From: Clostridiales bacterium
Lineage (GTDB): Bacteria; Bacillota; Clostridia; Oscillospirales; Oscillospiraceae
DNA: 11,457 nt
Assembly (NCBI GenBank): GCA_003516765.1
Contig: DPCD01000003.1
Span: 1-11,457, forward strand
Reading direction: 5' to 3'
In this document: positions 1 to 5,959 of the stretch, piece after piece
Layout: each line of letters begins with the position of its first letter
Position numbering within the stretch: position 1 is the stretch's first letter
The notes under the pieces: generated by a model
The model's input: only the letters and a program-made list of their open reading frames with translations
Databases searched by the model: none
What the model was told of the DNA's origin: nothing
Made by a program: the position numbers and the translations under genes

Positions 1-1107
1 AAGACCGACGACGAAATCGACGCGGTCTTCACCGTCGCCGACGCCCTGCGCGATCTGCGCGAGCGCAACAAGTCCACGAAGATCTTCAACTCCGGTCTCG
101 GCATTTCCCTGTTCCGCGACAACTCCACCCGTACCCGCTTCTCGTTTGCTTCCGCCTGCAACTTCCTGGGTCTGGAAGAGCAGGTTCTCGATGAGAAGAA
201 GTCCCAGATTGCCCACGGCGAAACCGTCCGTGAGACCGCAAACATGGTCTCGTTCATGGCTGACGTCATCGGCATCCGCGACGACATGTACATCCATCAG
301 GGTCATGAGTATCAGAAGACGTTCATGGACGCGCTGGAAGAGGGCTACCGCGACGGTATCCTCGAGCAGAGACCGACGCTCGTGAACCTGCAGTGCGACG
401 TGGACCATCCGACCCAGTGCATGGCAGACATGCTGCATGTCATCCACTACTTCGGCGGCGTCGAGAACCTCAAGGGCAAGAAGGTTGCCATGACCTGGGC
501 ATACTCCCCCAGCTACGGCAAGCCTCTGTCCGTCCCGCAGGGCGTCATTGGTCTGTTCACCCGCTTCGGCATGGACGTTACGCTGGCACATCCGGAAGGA
601 TACGATGTGTTCCCCGAGGTCGAGGAAATTGCCCGCAAGAACTGCGAGAAGTACGGCTCCAAGTTCCACAAGACCAACTCCATGGAAGAAGCGTTTAAGG
701 ACGCCGATATCGTCTATCCGAAGTCCTGGGCGCCGTTCAAGGCGATGGAAAAGCGTTCCGAGCTGTATGTCAAGGGTGACCAGAAGGGCATCGACGAGCT
801 GGAAAAGCAGCTGCTTGCGCAGAACGCAGAGCATAAGGACTGGACCTGCTCGGAAGAAATGATGAAGCTCACGAAGGACGGCAAGGCGCTGTATCTGCAC
901 TGCCTGCCCGCTGATATCTCGGGTCTGTCCTGCGCCGAGGGCGAGGTTGACAACTCCGTGTTCGACCGCTATCTGGTGCCGCTTTACAAGCAGGCTTCCT
1001 ACAAGCCGTACATCATCGCCGCTATGATCTTCCTGGCTCAGGTCAAGGACCCGGTTAAGACGCTGATGGACCTCGACGCTTCCGACAACAAGCGCAAGAT
1101 GTTCTAA
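1..1107 (+). CDS. ygeW: YgeW-type knotted carbamoyltransferase (5' end missing)
   Basis: The reading frame is open from base 1 to the TAA at 1105-1107, giving 368 residues. E. coli YgeW has about 396, so roughly 30 N-terminal residues lie outside the window. Visible transcarbamylase motifs, numbered from the window edge, are the carbamoyl-phosphate loop STRTR (42-46), HPTQ (136-139) and HCLPAD (300-305). The stretch MTWAYSPSYGKPLSVPQG is typical of the YgeW branch and of the trefoil-knotted transcarbamylases. The enzyme is cytosolic. The family's exact acceptor substrate is not settled, but in anaerobes ygeW travels with purine and ureide catabolism genes (ygeX, ygeY, ssnA, xdh) and with carbamate kinase, which follows here. 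It therefore probably works in the phosphorolytic direction, releasing carbamoyl phosphate. All 31 lysines are encoded by AAG, which suggests strong expression. Ornithine carbamoyltransferase is the main alternative, but the overall match is to YgeW. Confidence 0.93.
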   Translation, partial: KTDDEIDAVFTVADALRDLRERNKSTKIFNSGLGISLFRDNSTRTRFSFASACNFLGLEEQVLDEKKSQIAHGETVRETANMVSFMADVIGIRDDMYIHQGHEYQKTFMDALEEGYRDGILEQRPTLVNLQCDVDHPTQCMADMLHVIHYFGGVENLKGKKVAMTWAYSPSYGKPLSVPQGVIGLFTRFGMDVTLAHPEGYDVFPEVEEIARKNCEKYGSKFHKTNSMEEAFKDADIVYPKSWAPFKAMEKRSELYVKGDQKGIDELEKQLLAQNAEHKDWTCSEEMMKLTKDGKALYLHCLPADISGLSCAEGEVDNSVFDRYLVPLYKQASYKPYIIAAMIFLAQVKDPVKTLMDLDASDNKRKMF

Positions 1108-1353
1108 GAGTCTTCATTGAAAGCAGGCTTTCAATGAATCGGGAATTGCAGCCCGCCGCGCGCATAATTTTTGCGGCAAGCCGCAAAAATTCCACACTTG
1201 CGGACTGAGAGGAATTTTTCCGGTCGGCAGAGCCGCCGGATAAAATGATTCAAATATTTTCGCGCCGTGCGCGGCGCGAACTCTGCGAGGCTATTTCAAA
1301 TGGCGGGAGCCGCGCTCCCGCCATTTTCACAAAAATCATGTGAGGATTATAAA
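1108..1353. other. ygeW-arcC intergenic region with five consecutive hairpins
   Basis: This 246-base spacer has no credible gene. It carries five inverted repeats in a row. (1) 1113-1138 has 11 perfect pairs and a 4-base loop. (2) 1166-1191 has 12 perfect pairs around AA, with an AATTTTTGCGGC arm. (3) 1219-1240 has 9 pairs and one bulged T. (4) 1259-1280 has 9 perfect pairs and a 4-base loop. (5) 1298-1326 has 12 perfect pairs and a 5-base loop. Only the fifth has a short T tract. An open frame continues upstream of arcC to 1267, but it is built from these palindromes and is not thought to be coding. Possible roles are transcript processing or stability, attenuation between the two genes, or a cluster of extragenic palindromic repeats. 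I see no confident promoter here. Confidence 0.8.
1298..1327 (+). terminator. Terminator-like hairpin in the arcC leader
   Basis: Arms AAATGGCGGGAG and CTCCCGCCATTT pair perfectly around the loop CCGCG, and the 3' arm runs into four T's (1324-1327). The U tract is short, so termination may be partial. The hairpin ends 26 bases before the arcC start codon, leaving little room for a separate arcC promoter. It could be an attenuator or a readthrough terminator that lowers kinase expression relative to ygeW. A processing or stabilising hairpin is an alternative. Confidence 0.5.
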
Positions 1354-2292
1354 ATGGGAAAAAGAATTGTCATCGCCCTCGGCGGCAACGCGCTGGGCAA
1401 AAATCTGCATGAGCAGATGGACGCTGTCCATGTCACCGCAAAAGCAATCGCTGATCTGATCGAAGACGGTCACGAGGTCGTCATCGCCCACGGCAACGGA
1501 CCGCAGGTCGGTATGATTCAGAACGCCTTTGCCGCCTACCACAAGCAGGAGGCAAAGAGCGATATTATGCCGCTTTCCGTCTGCGTCGCCATGAGCCAGG
1601 GCTATATCGGTTACGATCTGCAGAACATGATCGGTGAGGAGCTGGACCGCCGCGGTCTCGGCATCCACTGCGCGACCGTTCTCACGCAGGTTGCCGTTAA
1701 CCCCGAAGACCCTGCCTTCCAGCATCCGACCAAGCCCATCGGCGCGTTCATGACCGAGGAAGAGGCAAAGAAGCTGGCAGCAGAAAAGGGGATCGACGTT
1801 GCTGAAGACGCAGGTCGAGGCTGGCGTCAGGTCGTTGCGAGCCCGAAGCCCGTGGAGATCGTGGAGATCGAAACCGTGCGCGCGCTGATGAACGCAAAGC
1901 ATGCGGTCATCGCAGCCGGCGGCGGCGGTATCCCTGTGATCTGGGCGGACAAATATCATCTCAAGGGCGTGCCTGCGGTCATCGACAAGGACTTCGCCTC
2001 CGAGTGCATGGCAGAGCAGCTCGACGCCGACATGCTGATCATTCTGACGGCAGTCGAGAAGGTTGCCATCAACTTCGGCAAGCCCGACCAGAAGGGTCTG
2101 GACACCCTCACGCCTGCCGAGGCGCGCGAGTACATCGCCCAGAAGCAGTTTGCGCCCGGCTCGATGCTTCCGAAGGTCGAAGCGGCTGTCAAGTTTGCCG
2201 AGTCCAAGCCCGGCAGAACGGCTCTCATTACGCTCCTGGAAAAGGCAAAGGATGGCATCGCCGGCAAAACCGGCACCACGATTTCTCTTTAA
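1354..2292 (+). CDS. arcC: Carbamate kinase
   Basis: Carbamate kinase catalyses the reversible reaction carbamoyl phosphate + ADP to ATP + carbamate, in the cytosol. The 312-residue product has the family's usual length (about 310). It shows the N-terminal glycine loop ALGGNALG (8-15), HGNGPQVG (46-53), the SQGYIGYDLQN segment, GRGWRQVV, AAGGGGIPV (187-195), DKDFAS (211-216) and TAVEKV with Lys236, all typical of the amino-acid-kinase fold in this enzyme. The start at 1354 is chosen because TGAGG (1341-1345) lies 8 bases upstream and the protein then begins MGKRIVIALGGN as in homologues. An in-frame ATG at 1267 would add 29 residues translated from palindromes. Lying downstream of ygeW, it probably makes ATP from carbamoyl phosphate released in purine or ureide fermentation, as the yqeA-type kinase does in such clusters. 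No arginine deiminase genes are visible in the window. Confidence 0.96.
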   Translation: MGKRIVIALGGNALGKNLHEQMDAVHVTAKAIADLIEDGHEVVIAHGNGPQVGMIQNAFAAYHKQEAKSDIMPLSVCVAMSQGYIGYDLQNMIGEELDRRGLGIHCATVLTQVAVNPEDPAFQHPTKPIGAFMTEEEAKKLAAEKGIDVAEDAGRGWRQVVASPKPVEIVEIETVRALMNAKHAVIAAGGGGIPVIWADKYHLKGVPAVIDKDFASECMAEQLDADMLIILTAVEKVAINFGKPDQKGLDTLTPAEAREYIAQKQFAPGSMLPKVEAAVKFAESKPGRTALITLLEKAKDGIAGKTGTTISL

Positions 2293-2295
2293 TGC

Positions 2296-2337
2296 AAAAA
2301 ACGCCCGCGAAGCGCAGCTTCGCGGGCGTTCGTTTTT
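2296..2337. terminator. Two-way intrinsic terminator between arcC and nifU
   Basis: A 14-bp perfect stem (2300-2313 with 2317-2330) closes a GCA loop. On the plus strand it is followed by CGTTTTT. On the minus strand the A run at 2296-2301 becomes a U tract. It therefore serves the convergent genes on both sides, arcC ending at 2292 and nifU ending at 2341. Confidence 0.93.
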
Positions 2338-2340
2338 CAA

Positions 2341-2775
2341 TTATACCATGCGGCAGGACTCGCAGTTCTCACATTCGGGGAACTTCTTCTTGTCGTAGGC
2401 AATGCCGTTTTTGTCGTAATAATCCTTGACGGCAGATTTGACCGCCTCCTCGGCAAGCACAGAGCAGTGGAGCTTGTGCGCCGGAAGTCCGCCCAGCGCG
2501 TCGACGACGTCCTTGTTGGTGACGGCAAGCGCCTCGTCGATCGTCTTGCCCTTGATCATCTCAGTTGCCATGGAGCTCGAAGCAATCGCGCTACCGCAGC
2601 CGAAGGTTTCAAACTTCACATCCTCGATTTTATTGTCCTTGATTTTCAGATACATCTTCATGATGTCGCCGCATTTGGCGTTGCCGACCTCGCCGACGCC
2701 GTCCGCGTTTTCAATGCTTCCCACGTTTCTCGGATTCATGAAATGGTCCATCACAATATCGGTATAAAGTGCCAT
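2341..2775 (-). CDS. nifU: NifU/IscU-type iron-sulfur cluster scaffold protein
   Basis: The 144-residue cytosolic protein is the scaffold on which [2Fe-2S] or [4Fe-4S] clusters are built with sulfur from the desulfurase encoded just upstream. The three conserved scaffold cysteines are present: Cys35 in NAKCGD, with the ligand-tuning Asp37; Cys60 in FGCGSAIASSS; and Cys104 in HKLHCSVLAEEA. The IscU chaperone motif LPPVK is LPAHK here, which favours the NifU-like clostridial group over the Hsc-dependent IscU group. After the fold comes an extension of about 25 residues ending in Cys135-x2-Cys138-x2-Cys141. The start follows AAGGAGG (complement of 2787-2793) with an 11-base gap, and the gene begins 27 bases after the desulfurase stop, so the two are one operon. 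SUF-type SufU is an alternative name, but the sequence lacks the characteristic SufU insertion and pairs with a NifS-type desulfurase. Confidence 0.95.
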   Translation of the reverse strand: MALYTDIVMDHFMNPRNVGSIENADGVGEVGNAKCGDIMKMYLKIKDNKIEDVKFETFGCGSAIASSSMATEMIKGKTIDEALAVTNKDVVDALGGLPAHKLHCSVLAEEAVKSAVKDYYDKNGIAYDKKKFPECENCESCRMV

Positions 2776-2802
2776 AGCCTTTTGTTCCTCCTTACATCCA
2801 AC

Positions 2803-3993
2803 TCACAGCATAAACTGCTTTTCGCCGCGTTCGAGTTCTTTCCACACAGGAGACATATTGCGCAGATACGTCACGACCTGCGGAATTGCGTCCAGCATGT
2901 ATTCTACCTCTTCCATCGTGTTTTCCTCGCAGAGCGTCAGCCGCAGCGAACCGTGCGCCACCTCATGGGGTCTGCCGATTGCCAGCAGCACATGGCTGGG
3001 GTCCAGAGACCCGGACGTGCATGCCGAGCCGGACGAGGCGCTGATGCCCTTCGCATCGAGAAGCAGCAGAAGGCTTTCTCCTTCAATGCCCTCGAAGCAG
3101 AAGTTCACATTGCCGGGCAGGCGCGGGCTCTCTGCGCCGTTGAGCGCGCAGTGTGGAATCTCGCGAAGCCCTGCGATCAGCCGGTCGCGCAGCGCAGAGA
3201 CCTTCTTTGCGTTTTCGTCCAGATGGTCGCAGGCATCTTTCAGTGCCGCCGCCATGCCGACGATACCGGGGACATTTTCGGTGCCGGCTCTCTTGCCGCG
3301 CTCCTGCGCGCCGCCTTCAATGATATTGGTGAGGATAATCCCGCGCCGGGCATACAGTGCGCCCACGCCCTTGGGACCGTGGAACTTGTGCCCCGACATC
3401 GAGAGCATGTCAATGTGCATCGCGTTTACATCAATGGCAACATGCCCTGCCGCCTGCACCGCGTCGGTGTGGAACAGAACACCCGCCTCGTGGCAGACGG
3501 CACCGATCTCCGCGATGGGCTGGATGGTGCCGATTTCGTTGTTGGCAAACATGATCGTAACCAGACACGTATCTTCGCGGATGGCGTCTTTGACCTGCTG
3601 CGCGGTGACAAGACCGTTTTCATGCACGTCCAGCAGCGTCACTTCGAAGCCCTCTTTTTCCAGCTTCGCAAGCGTATGCAGCACCGCGTGATGCTCAAAT
3701 TTGGTCGAAATGATGTGCTTTTTTCCCTTTTTCGCGCCGAGCAGCGCTGCCGAGCGGATTGCCTGGTTGTCTGCCTCGCTGCCGCCGGAGGTGAAGGTGA
3801 TTTCTCTGGGCTGCGCGCCGATGCACGCTGCGACGGTGGCTCTTGCCGCCTCCAAGCCCTCTTTTGCCTCCTGTCCGATTGTGTACAGGCTCGACGGGTT
3901 TCCGAAATGCTCCGTCATATACGGAAGCATCGCTTCCAGCGCGGTGCCGCTCATTTTGGTCGTCGCGGCATTGTCTGCGTAAATCTTCATCAT
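2803..3993 (-). CDS. nifS: Cysteine desulfurase (NifS/IscS group)
   Basis: This PLP enzyme converts L-cysteine to alanine and holds the sulfur as a persulfide for transfer to the scaffold encoded downstream. The 396-residue product starts MMKIYADNAATT, typical of the family. It shows TSGGSEADN (68-76), EHHA (100-103), ANNEIGT (150-156), HTDAVQ (175-180), SGHKFHGPKG with the PLP lysine Lys203, RAGTEN (235-240) and the active-site loop SSGSACTSGS with catalytic Cys325. The long loop around Cys325 places it in the class I (NifS/IscS) group rather than SufS. The start at 3993 is set by AAAGGAG 8 bases upstream. An in-frame ATG at 4038 is excluded because it overlaps the -10 box. The gene heads the nifS-nifU operon. 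No iscR-like regulator gene is adjacent. Confidence 0.96.
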   Translation of the reverse strand: MMKIYADNAATTKMSGTALEAMLPYMTEHFGNPSSLYTIGQEAKEGLEAARATVAACIGAQPREITFTSGGSEADNQAIRSAALLGAKKGKKHIISTKFEHHAVLHTLAKLEKEGFEVTLLDVHENGLVTAQQVKDAIREDTCLVTIMFANNEIGTIQPIAEIGAVCHEAGVLFHTDAVQAAGHVAIDVNAMHIDMLSMSGHKFHGPKGVGALYARRGIILTNIIEGGAQERGKRAGTENVPGIVGMAAALKDACDHLDENAKKVSALRDRLIAGLREIPHCALNGAESPRLPGNVNFCFEGIEGESLLLLLDAKGISASSGSACTSGSLDPSHVLLAIGRPHEVAHGSLRLTLCEENTMEEVEYMLDAIPQVVTYLRNMSPVWKELERGEKQFML

Positions 3994-4033
3994 AGGATTG
4001 ACTCCTTTCGTGTTGGTTCTTTTCTTTGATGCA

Positions 4034-4062
4034 AGCATAGCACATATTCCCTACTAAGTCAA
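4034..4062 (-). promoter_or_regulatory. Promoter of the nifS-nifU operon
   Basis: On the minus strand there is a -35 box TTGACT (4062-4057), a 17-base spacer and a -10 box TATGCT (4039-4034). This is a good housekeeping-type promoter. The predicted transcript starts near 4027, giving a leader of about 35 bases that contains the AAAGGAG site of nifS. Confidence 0.8.
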
Positions 4063-4066
4063 TAGG
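4050..4066. promoter_or_regulatory. Candidate operator palindrome over the nifS -35 box
   Basis: The 17-base sequence CCTACTAAGTCAATAGG is an imperfect palindrome centred on 4058, with perfect CCTA/TAGG ends and 12 of 16 flanking bases symmetric. It covers the whole -35 hexamer, so a bound protein would block RNA polymerase. An Rrf2-family Fe-S or cysteine regulator (IscR or CymR type) is the natural candidate for a nifS operon. That assignment is inferred from position and not from a consensus match I can verify. Confidence 0.45.
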
Positions 4067-4143
4067 TTTATATGTTGAAGCGCGGCAGACCTGAAAATTT
4101 TGTATGAACAGAAAATCTTAAGAAAAATTTAGCCGTTTTTTCC

Positions 4144-4172
4144 TTGAGACGATGGAAAAAACCGTGTATGAT
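4144..4172 (+). promoter_or_regulatory. Promoter of the DUF2974 hydrolase operon
   Basis: TTGAGA (4144-4149), a 17-base spacer and TATGAT (4167-4172) make a good housekeeping promoter. It lies about 80 bases from the divergent nifS promoter, with AT-rich DNA between. Transcription should start near 4179, leaving a leader of about 25 bases with the GGAGG site at 4194-4198. Confidence 0.8.
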
Positions 4173-4203
4173 AGCTTCATGATTACAACATCCGGAGGAA
4201 GCT

Positions 4204-5373
4204 ATGGCAAACATTCTCGACTATCTCGACTGGCGGGGCGATCTGACGCTTTCCGAGCGGGCGTTCAACGAGGTGGACAATCTGATTCTGGCGGAAATCT
4301 GCTACCTGGACCTTTCCGGCTTTGCACCCGCCGGCTTCGAGACGCAGCAAGTCACGCTCCGCGAGGCATGGGACGCCTATTTTGCTGCCCATCCGACCAC
4401 CGATATGGGTGTTCTGGTGCCGGATCAGATTCCGGTGCTGGTTCAAAAGGCAGCACAGACCGCACGCTTTGGCAGTCTCCGCCTGCTCGGCTATGTGAAC
4501 CGGATTGACGAAGAAACGCAGACACAGTTTTCTGCCATGACGATGCTCCTGCCGGACGGCAGCGCCTATGTCGCCTTCCGCGGCACAGACGACACGATTG
4601 TCGGCTGGAAGGAAGACTTCAACATGGCGTTCACGCCGGAAATTCCGGCGCAGCGCTACGCGGCAGACTATCTGCAGCAGGCAGCAGCCGCGCTTGCGTT
4701 CCGACCGCTGCTTGTCGGCGGGCACTCCAAGGGCGGCAATCTCGCCGTGTATGCCGCGGTCTTCTGCGGCGAAGCGATACAGAAGCAGATTCGTGCCGTC
4801 TACAACAACGACGGTCCCGGATTCTATGCATCTTTGCTGGAGCTTCCCGAGCATCACCGGATTGCGGGCAAAATCACGACGCTGCTGCCGGAATCTTCGG
4901 TCGTCGGCATGCTTCTGGAGCATGAGGAGGCGTATCAGGTCGTGCGCAGCACACAGATCGGACTCATGCAGCACGACGGCTTTTCGTGGCAGGTTCTGGG
5001 CGAGCGCTTCGAGCACCTGACGGAGCTTGCCGAGGGCGGCAGAATCATGGACCAGACGCTGCGGTCCTTTTTGCGTGAGCTGACCGAGCCGCAGCGCGTG
5101 CAGTTCGTCGACACGCTCTTTGACATTCTCACCTGCACCGACGCCAGCACCCTGACCGATCTCAAGGAGGGCGGGCTCAAAACCGCCTCTGCAATGGTCA
5201 AGGCGCTGCAGAAGCTTGATAAACCCACACGCAAGGCGCTTTCCGATACGCTGAAGCTTCTGGTAAGATCCGGCGCGCGGTCGGTATTGGAAGAGCTCGG
5301 CGTCAACCGGCTGCGCGAAAACCGGCTCATTGAGGCGCTCTCCGGGTATCTGGAGACCCACAGCCGCGCGTAA
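4204..5373 (+). CDS. DUF2974 (Mbeg1-like) alpha/beta-hydrolase, lipase-like
   Basis: The 389-residue protein begins MANILDYLDWRGDLTL, the family's characteristic opening, with FNEVDNLILAEICYLDL next. FRGTDDTIVGWKEDF (125-139) resembles the oxyanion region of class 3 lipases. GGHSKGGN places the nucleophile elbow GHSKG at Ser175. NNDGPGF (201-207) supplies a probable catalytic aspartate (Asp203), and HDGFSWQV is a conserved family motif with a possible catalytic histidine. The last 120 or so residues look helical and may be a lid or accessory domain. There is no signal peptide, so it is probably cytosolic. The substrate is unknown; lipid or ester hydrolysis is inferred from the fold only. GGAGG sits 5 bases before the ATG. 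The gene is followed after 30 bases by a COG2426 membrane protein with which it probably shares a transcript. Confidence 0.9.
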   Translation: MANILDYLDWRGDLTLSERAFNEVDNLILAEICYLDLSGFAPAGFETQQVTLREAWDAYFAAHPTTDMGVLVPDQIPVLVQKAAQTARFGSLRLLGYVNRIDEETQTQFSAMTMLLPDGSAYVAFRGTDDTIVGWKEDFNMAFTPEIPAQRYAADYLQQAAAALAFRPLLVGGHSKGGNLAVYAAVFCGEAIQKQIRAVYNNDGPGFYASLLELPEHHRIAGKITTLLPESSVVGMLLEHEEAYQVVRSTQIGLMQHDGFSWQVLGERFEHLTELAEGGRIMDQTLRSFLRELTEPQRVQFVDTLFDILTCTDASTLTDLKEGGLKTASAMVKALQKLDKPTRKALSDTLKLLVRSGARSVLEELGVNRLRENRLIEALSGYLETHSRA

Positions 5374-5403
5374 GCCCCAAATCTTCCTACAAAGGACACG
5401 CCT

Positions 5404-5868
5404 ATGACGCTTCACGATTATCTGTTTACGCTGCTTCTTTCTATGGCGCCCGTCAGCGAGCTTCGCGGCGCAATCCCCTTCGGGCTGGCGCACGACATTC
5501 CGCAGGCGCTTCTATATCCCTCCTGTATTCTGGCAAATCTGCTGCCGGTGCCGTTTGTGATTGTGTTCCTGCGCCGGATTTTATCGTGGATGCAGCGCCG
5601 GGGCGGACGGCTCGCGTCTGCCGCCTGCTGGTTAGAGCGCCGGGGTCGGGCAAAATCCGCGCGCATCAAGCGCTCGGAGCTGCTGGGGCTGTATCTGTTC
5701 GTCGCCATTCCCCTTCCGGGCACCGGCGCATGGACCGGTGCGCTGGTCGCGGCGCTGCTGGGAAGGCGGCTTTCTCACGCCATGCTCTCCATTGGAGCCG
5801 GCGTGACCACCGCCTGCTGCATCGTCGCCCTCTTGTGCAAGGGCATCATCCATATCGCAGGTTTGTAA
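5404..5868 (+). CDS. COG2426 small multidrug export-like membrane protein
   Basis: The 154-residue integral membrane protein carries both signature loops of the Sm_multidrug_ex (PF06695) family: PVSELRGAIP (16-25) and PLPGTGAWTG (103-112). These repeated proline-glycine loops resemble the re-entrant loops of the DedA/VTT-like proteins. Hydrophobic segments lie at roughly residues 6-17, 33-57, 93-120 and 125-152. A basic cytoplasmic stretch rich in Arg and Lys (about 58-90) separates the halves. The family name comes from an old drug-export annotation. Real substrates are not known to me, so an export function should be treated as a label only. AAAGGA precedes the ATG by 7 bases. It is the last gene of the operon beginning at 4204 and is followed by a hairpin terminator. 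Confidence 0.9.
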   Translation: MTLHDYLFTLLLSMAPVSELRGAIPFGLAHDIPQALLYPSCILANLLPVPFVIVFLRRILSWMQRRGGRLASAACWLERRGRAKSARIKRSELLGLYLFVAIPLPGTGAWTGALVAALLGRRLSHAMLSIGAGVTTACCIVALLCKGIIHIAGL

Positions 5869-5876
5869 CAATCGGG

Positions 5877-5902
5877 GGCTGCCGCGCGGCAGCCTCTTTG
5901 TT
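5877..5902 (+). terminator. Intrinsic terminator after the COG2426 gene
   Basis: GGCTGCCG and CGGCAGCC form a perfect 8-bp stem around CG (5877-5894), followed by TCTTTGTT, a T-rich but interrupted tract. It ends where the -35 box of the next promoter begins, so termination and initiation signals are packed end to end. Confidence 0.7.
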
Positions 5903-5928
5903 GCATTTTCCGCAAAACCCGGTATAAT
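5901..5928 (+). promoter_or_regulatory. Promoter of the ATP-grasp operon
   Basis: A consensus -10 box TATAAT (5923-5928) has TTGCAT (5901-5906) 16 bases upstream as the -35. Transcription would start near 5935, with a 25-base leader containing GGAGGAG. The -10 is very clear. The -35 is weaker and touches the preceding terminator. Confidence 0.75.
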
Positions 5929-5959
5929 AGGGAGTATCTTAGATTGGAGGAGTTTCGCC

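Noticed and set aside
1113..1138. First hairpin after ygeW as a simple intrinsic terminator
   Set aside because: The stem is perfect but is followed by TCGGGAATTG, with no T tract, so normal intrinsic termination is unlikely.
1267..1353. Upstream extension of carbamate kinase by 29 codons
   Set aside because: The extension is translated from palindromic DNA, has no ribosome binding site and is absent from homologues; TGAGG supports the start at 1354.
1108..1353. CRISPR array or tandem direct repeats
   Set aside because: The five elements are inverted repeats with unrelated sequences and uneven spacing, not direct repeats separated by spacers.
1336..2340. Minus-strand open frame of about 334 codons opposite arcC
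   Set aside because: Antisense to a strong carbamate kinase match, and it overlaps the two-way terminator. No family is recognisable.
2467..4029. Long plus-strand open frame of about 520 codons opposite nifU and nifS
   Set aside because: It lies antisense to two unmistakable genes, has no recognisable domain, and is rich in His, Arg and Cys as expected of a shadow frame in GC-rich DNA.
3994..4038. Upstream start for the cysteine desulfurase at 4038
   Set aside because: That ATG overlaps the -10 box of the promoter, so it would not be on the transcript; AAAGGAG supports 3993.
4183..5493. Minus-strand open frame of about 436 codons opposite the DUF2974 gene
   Set aside because: Antisense to a gene with clear motifs. 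Its product shows no domain, and it crosses a forward ribosome binding site and a forward start codon.
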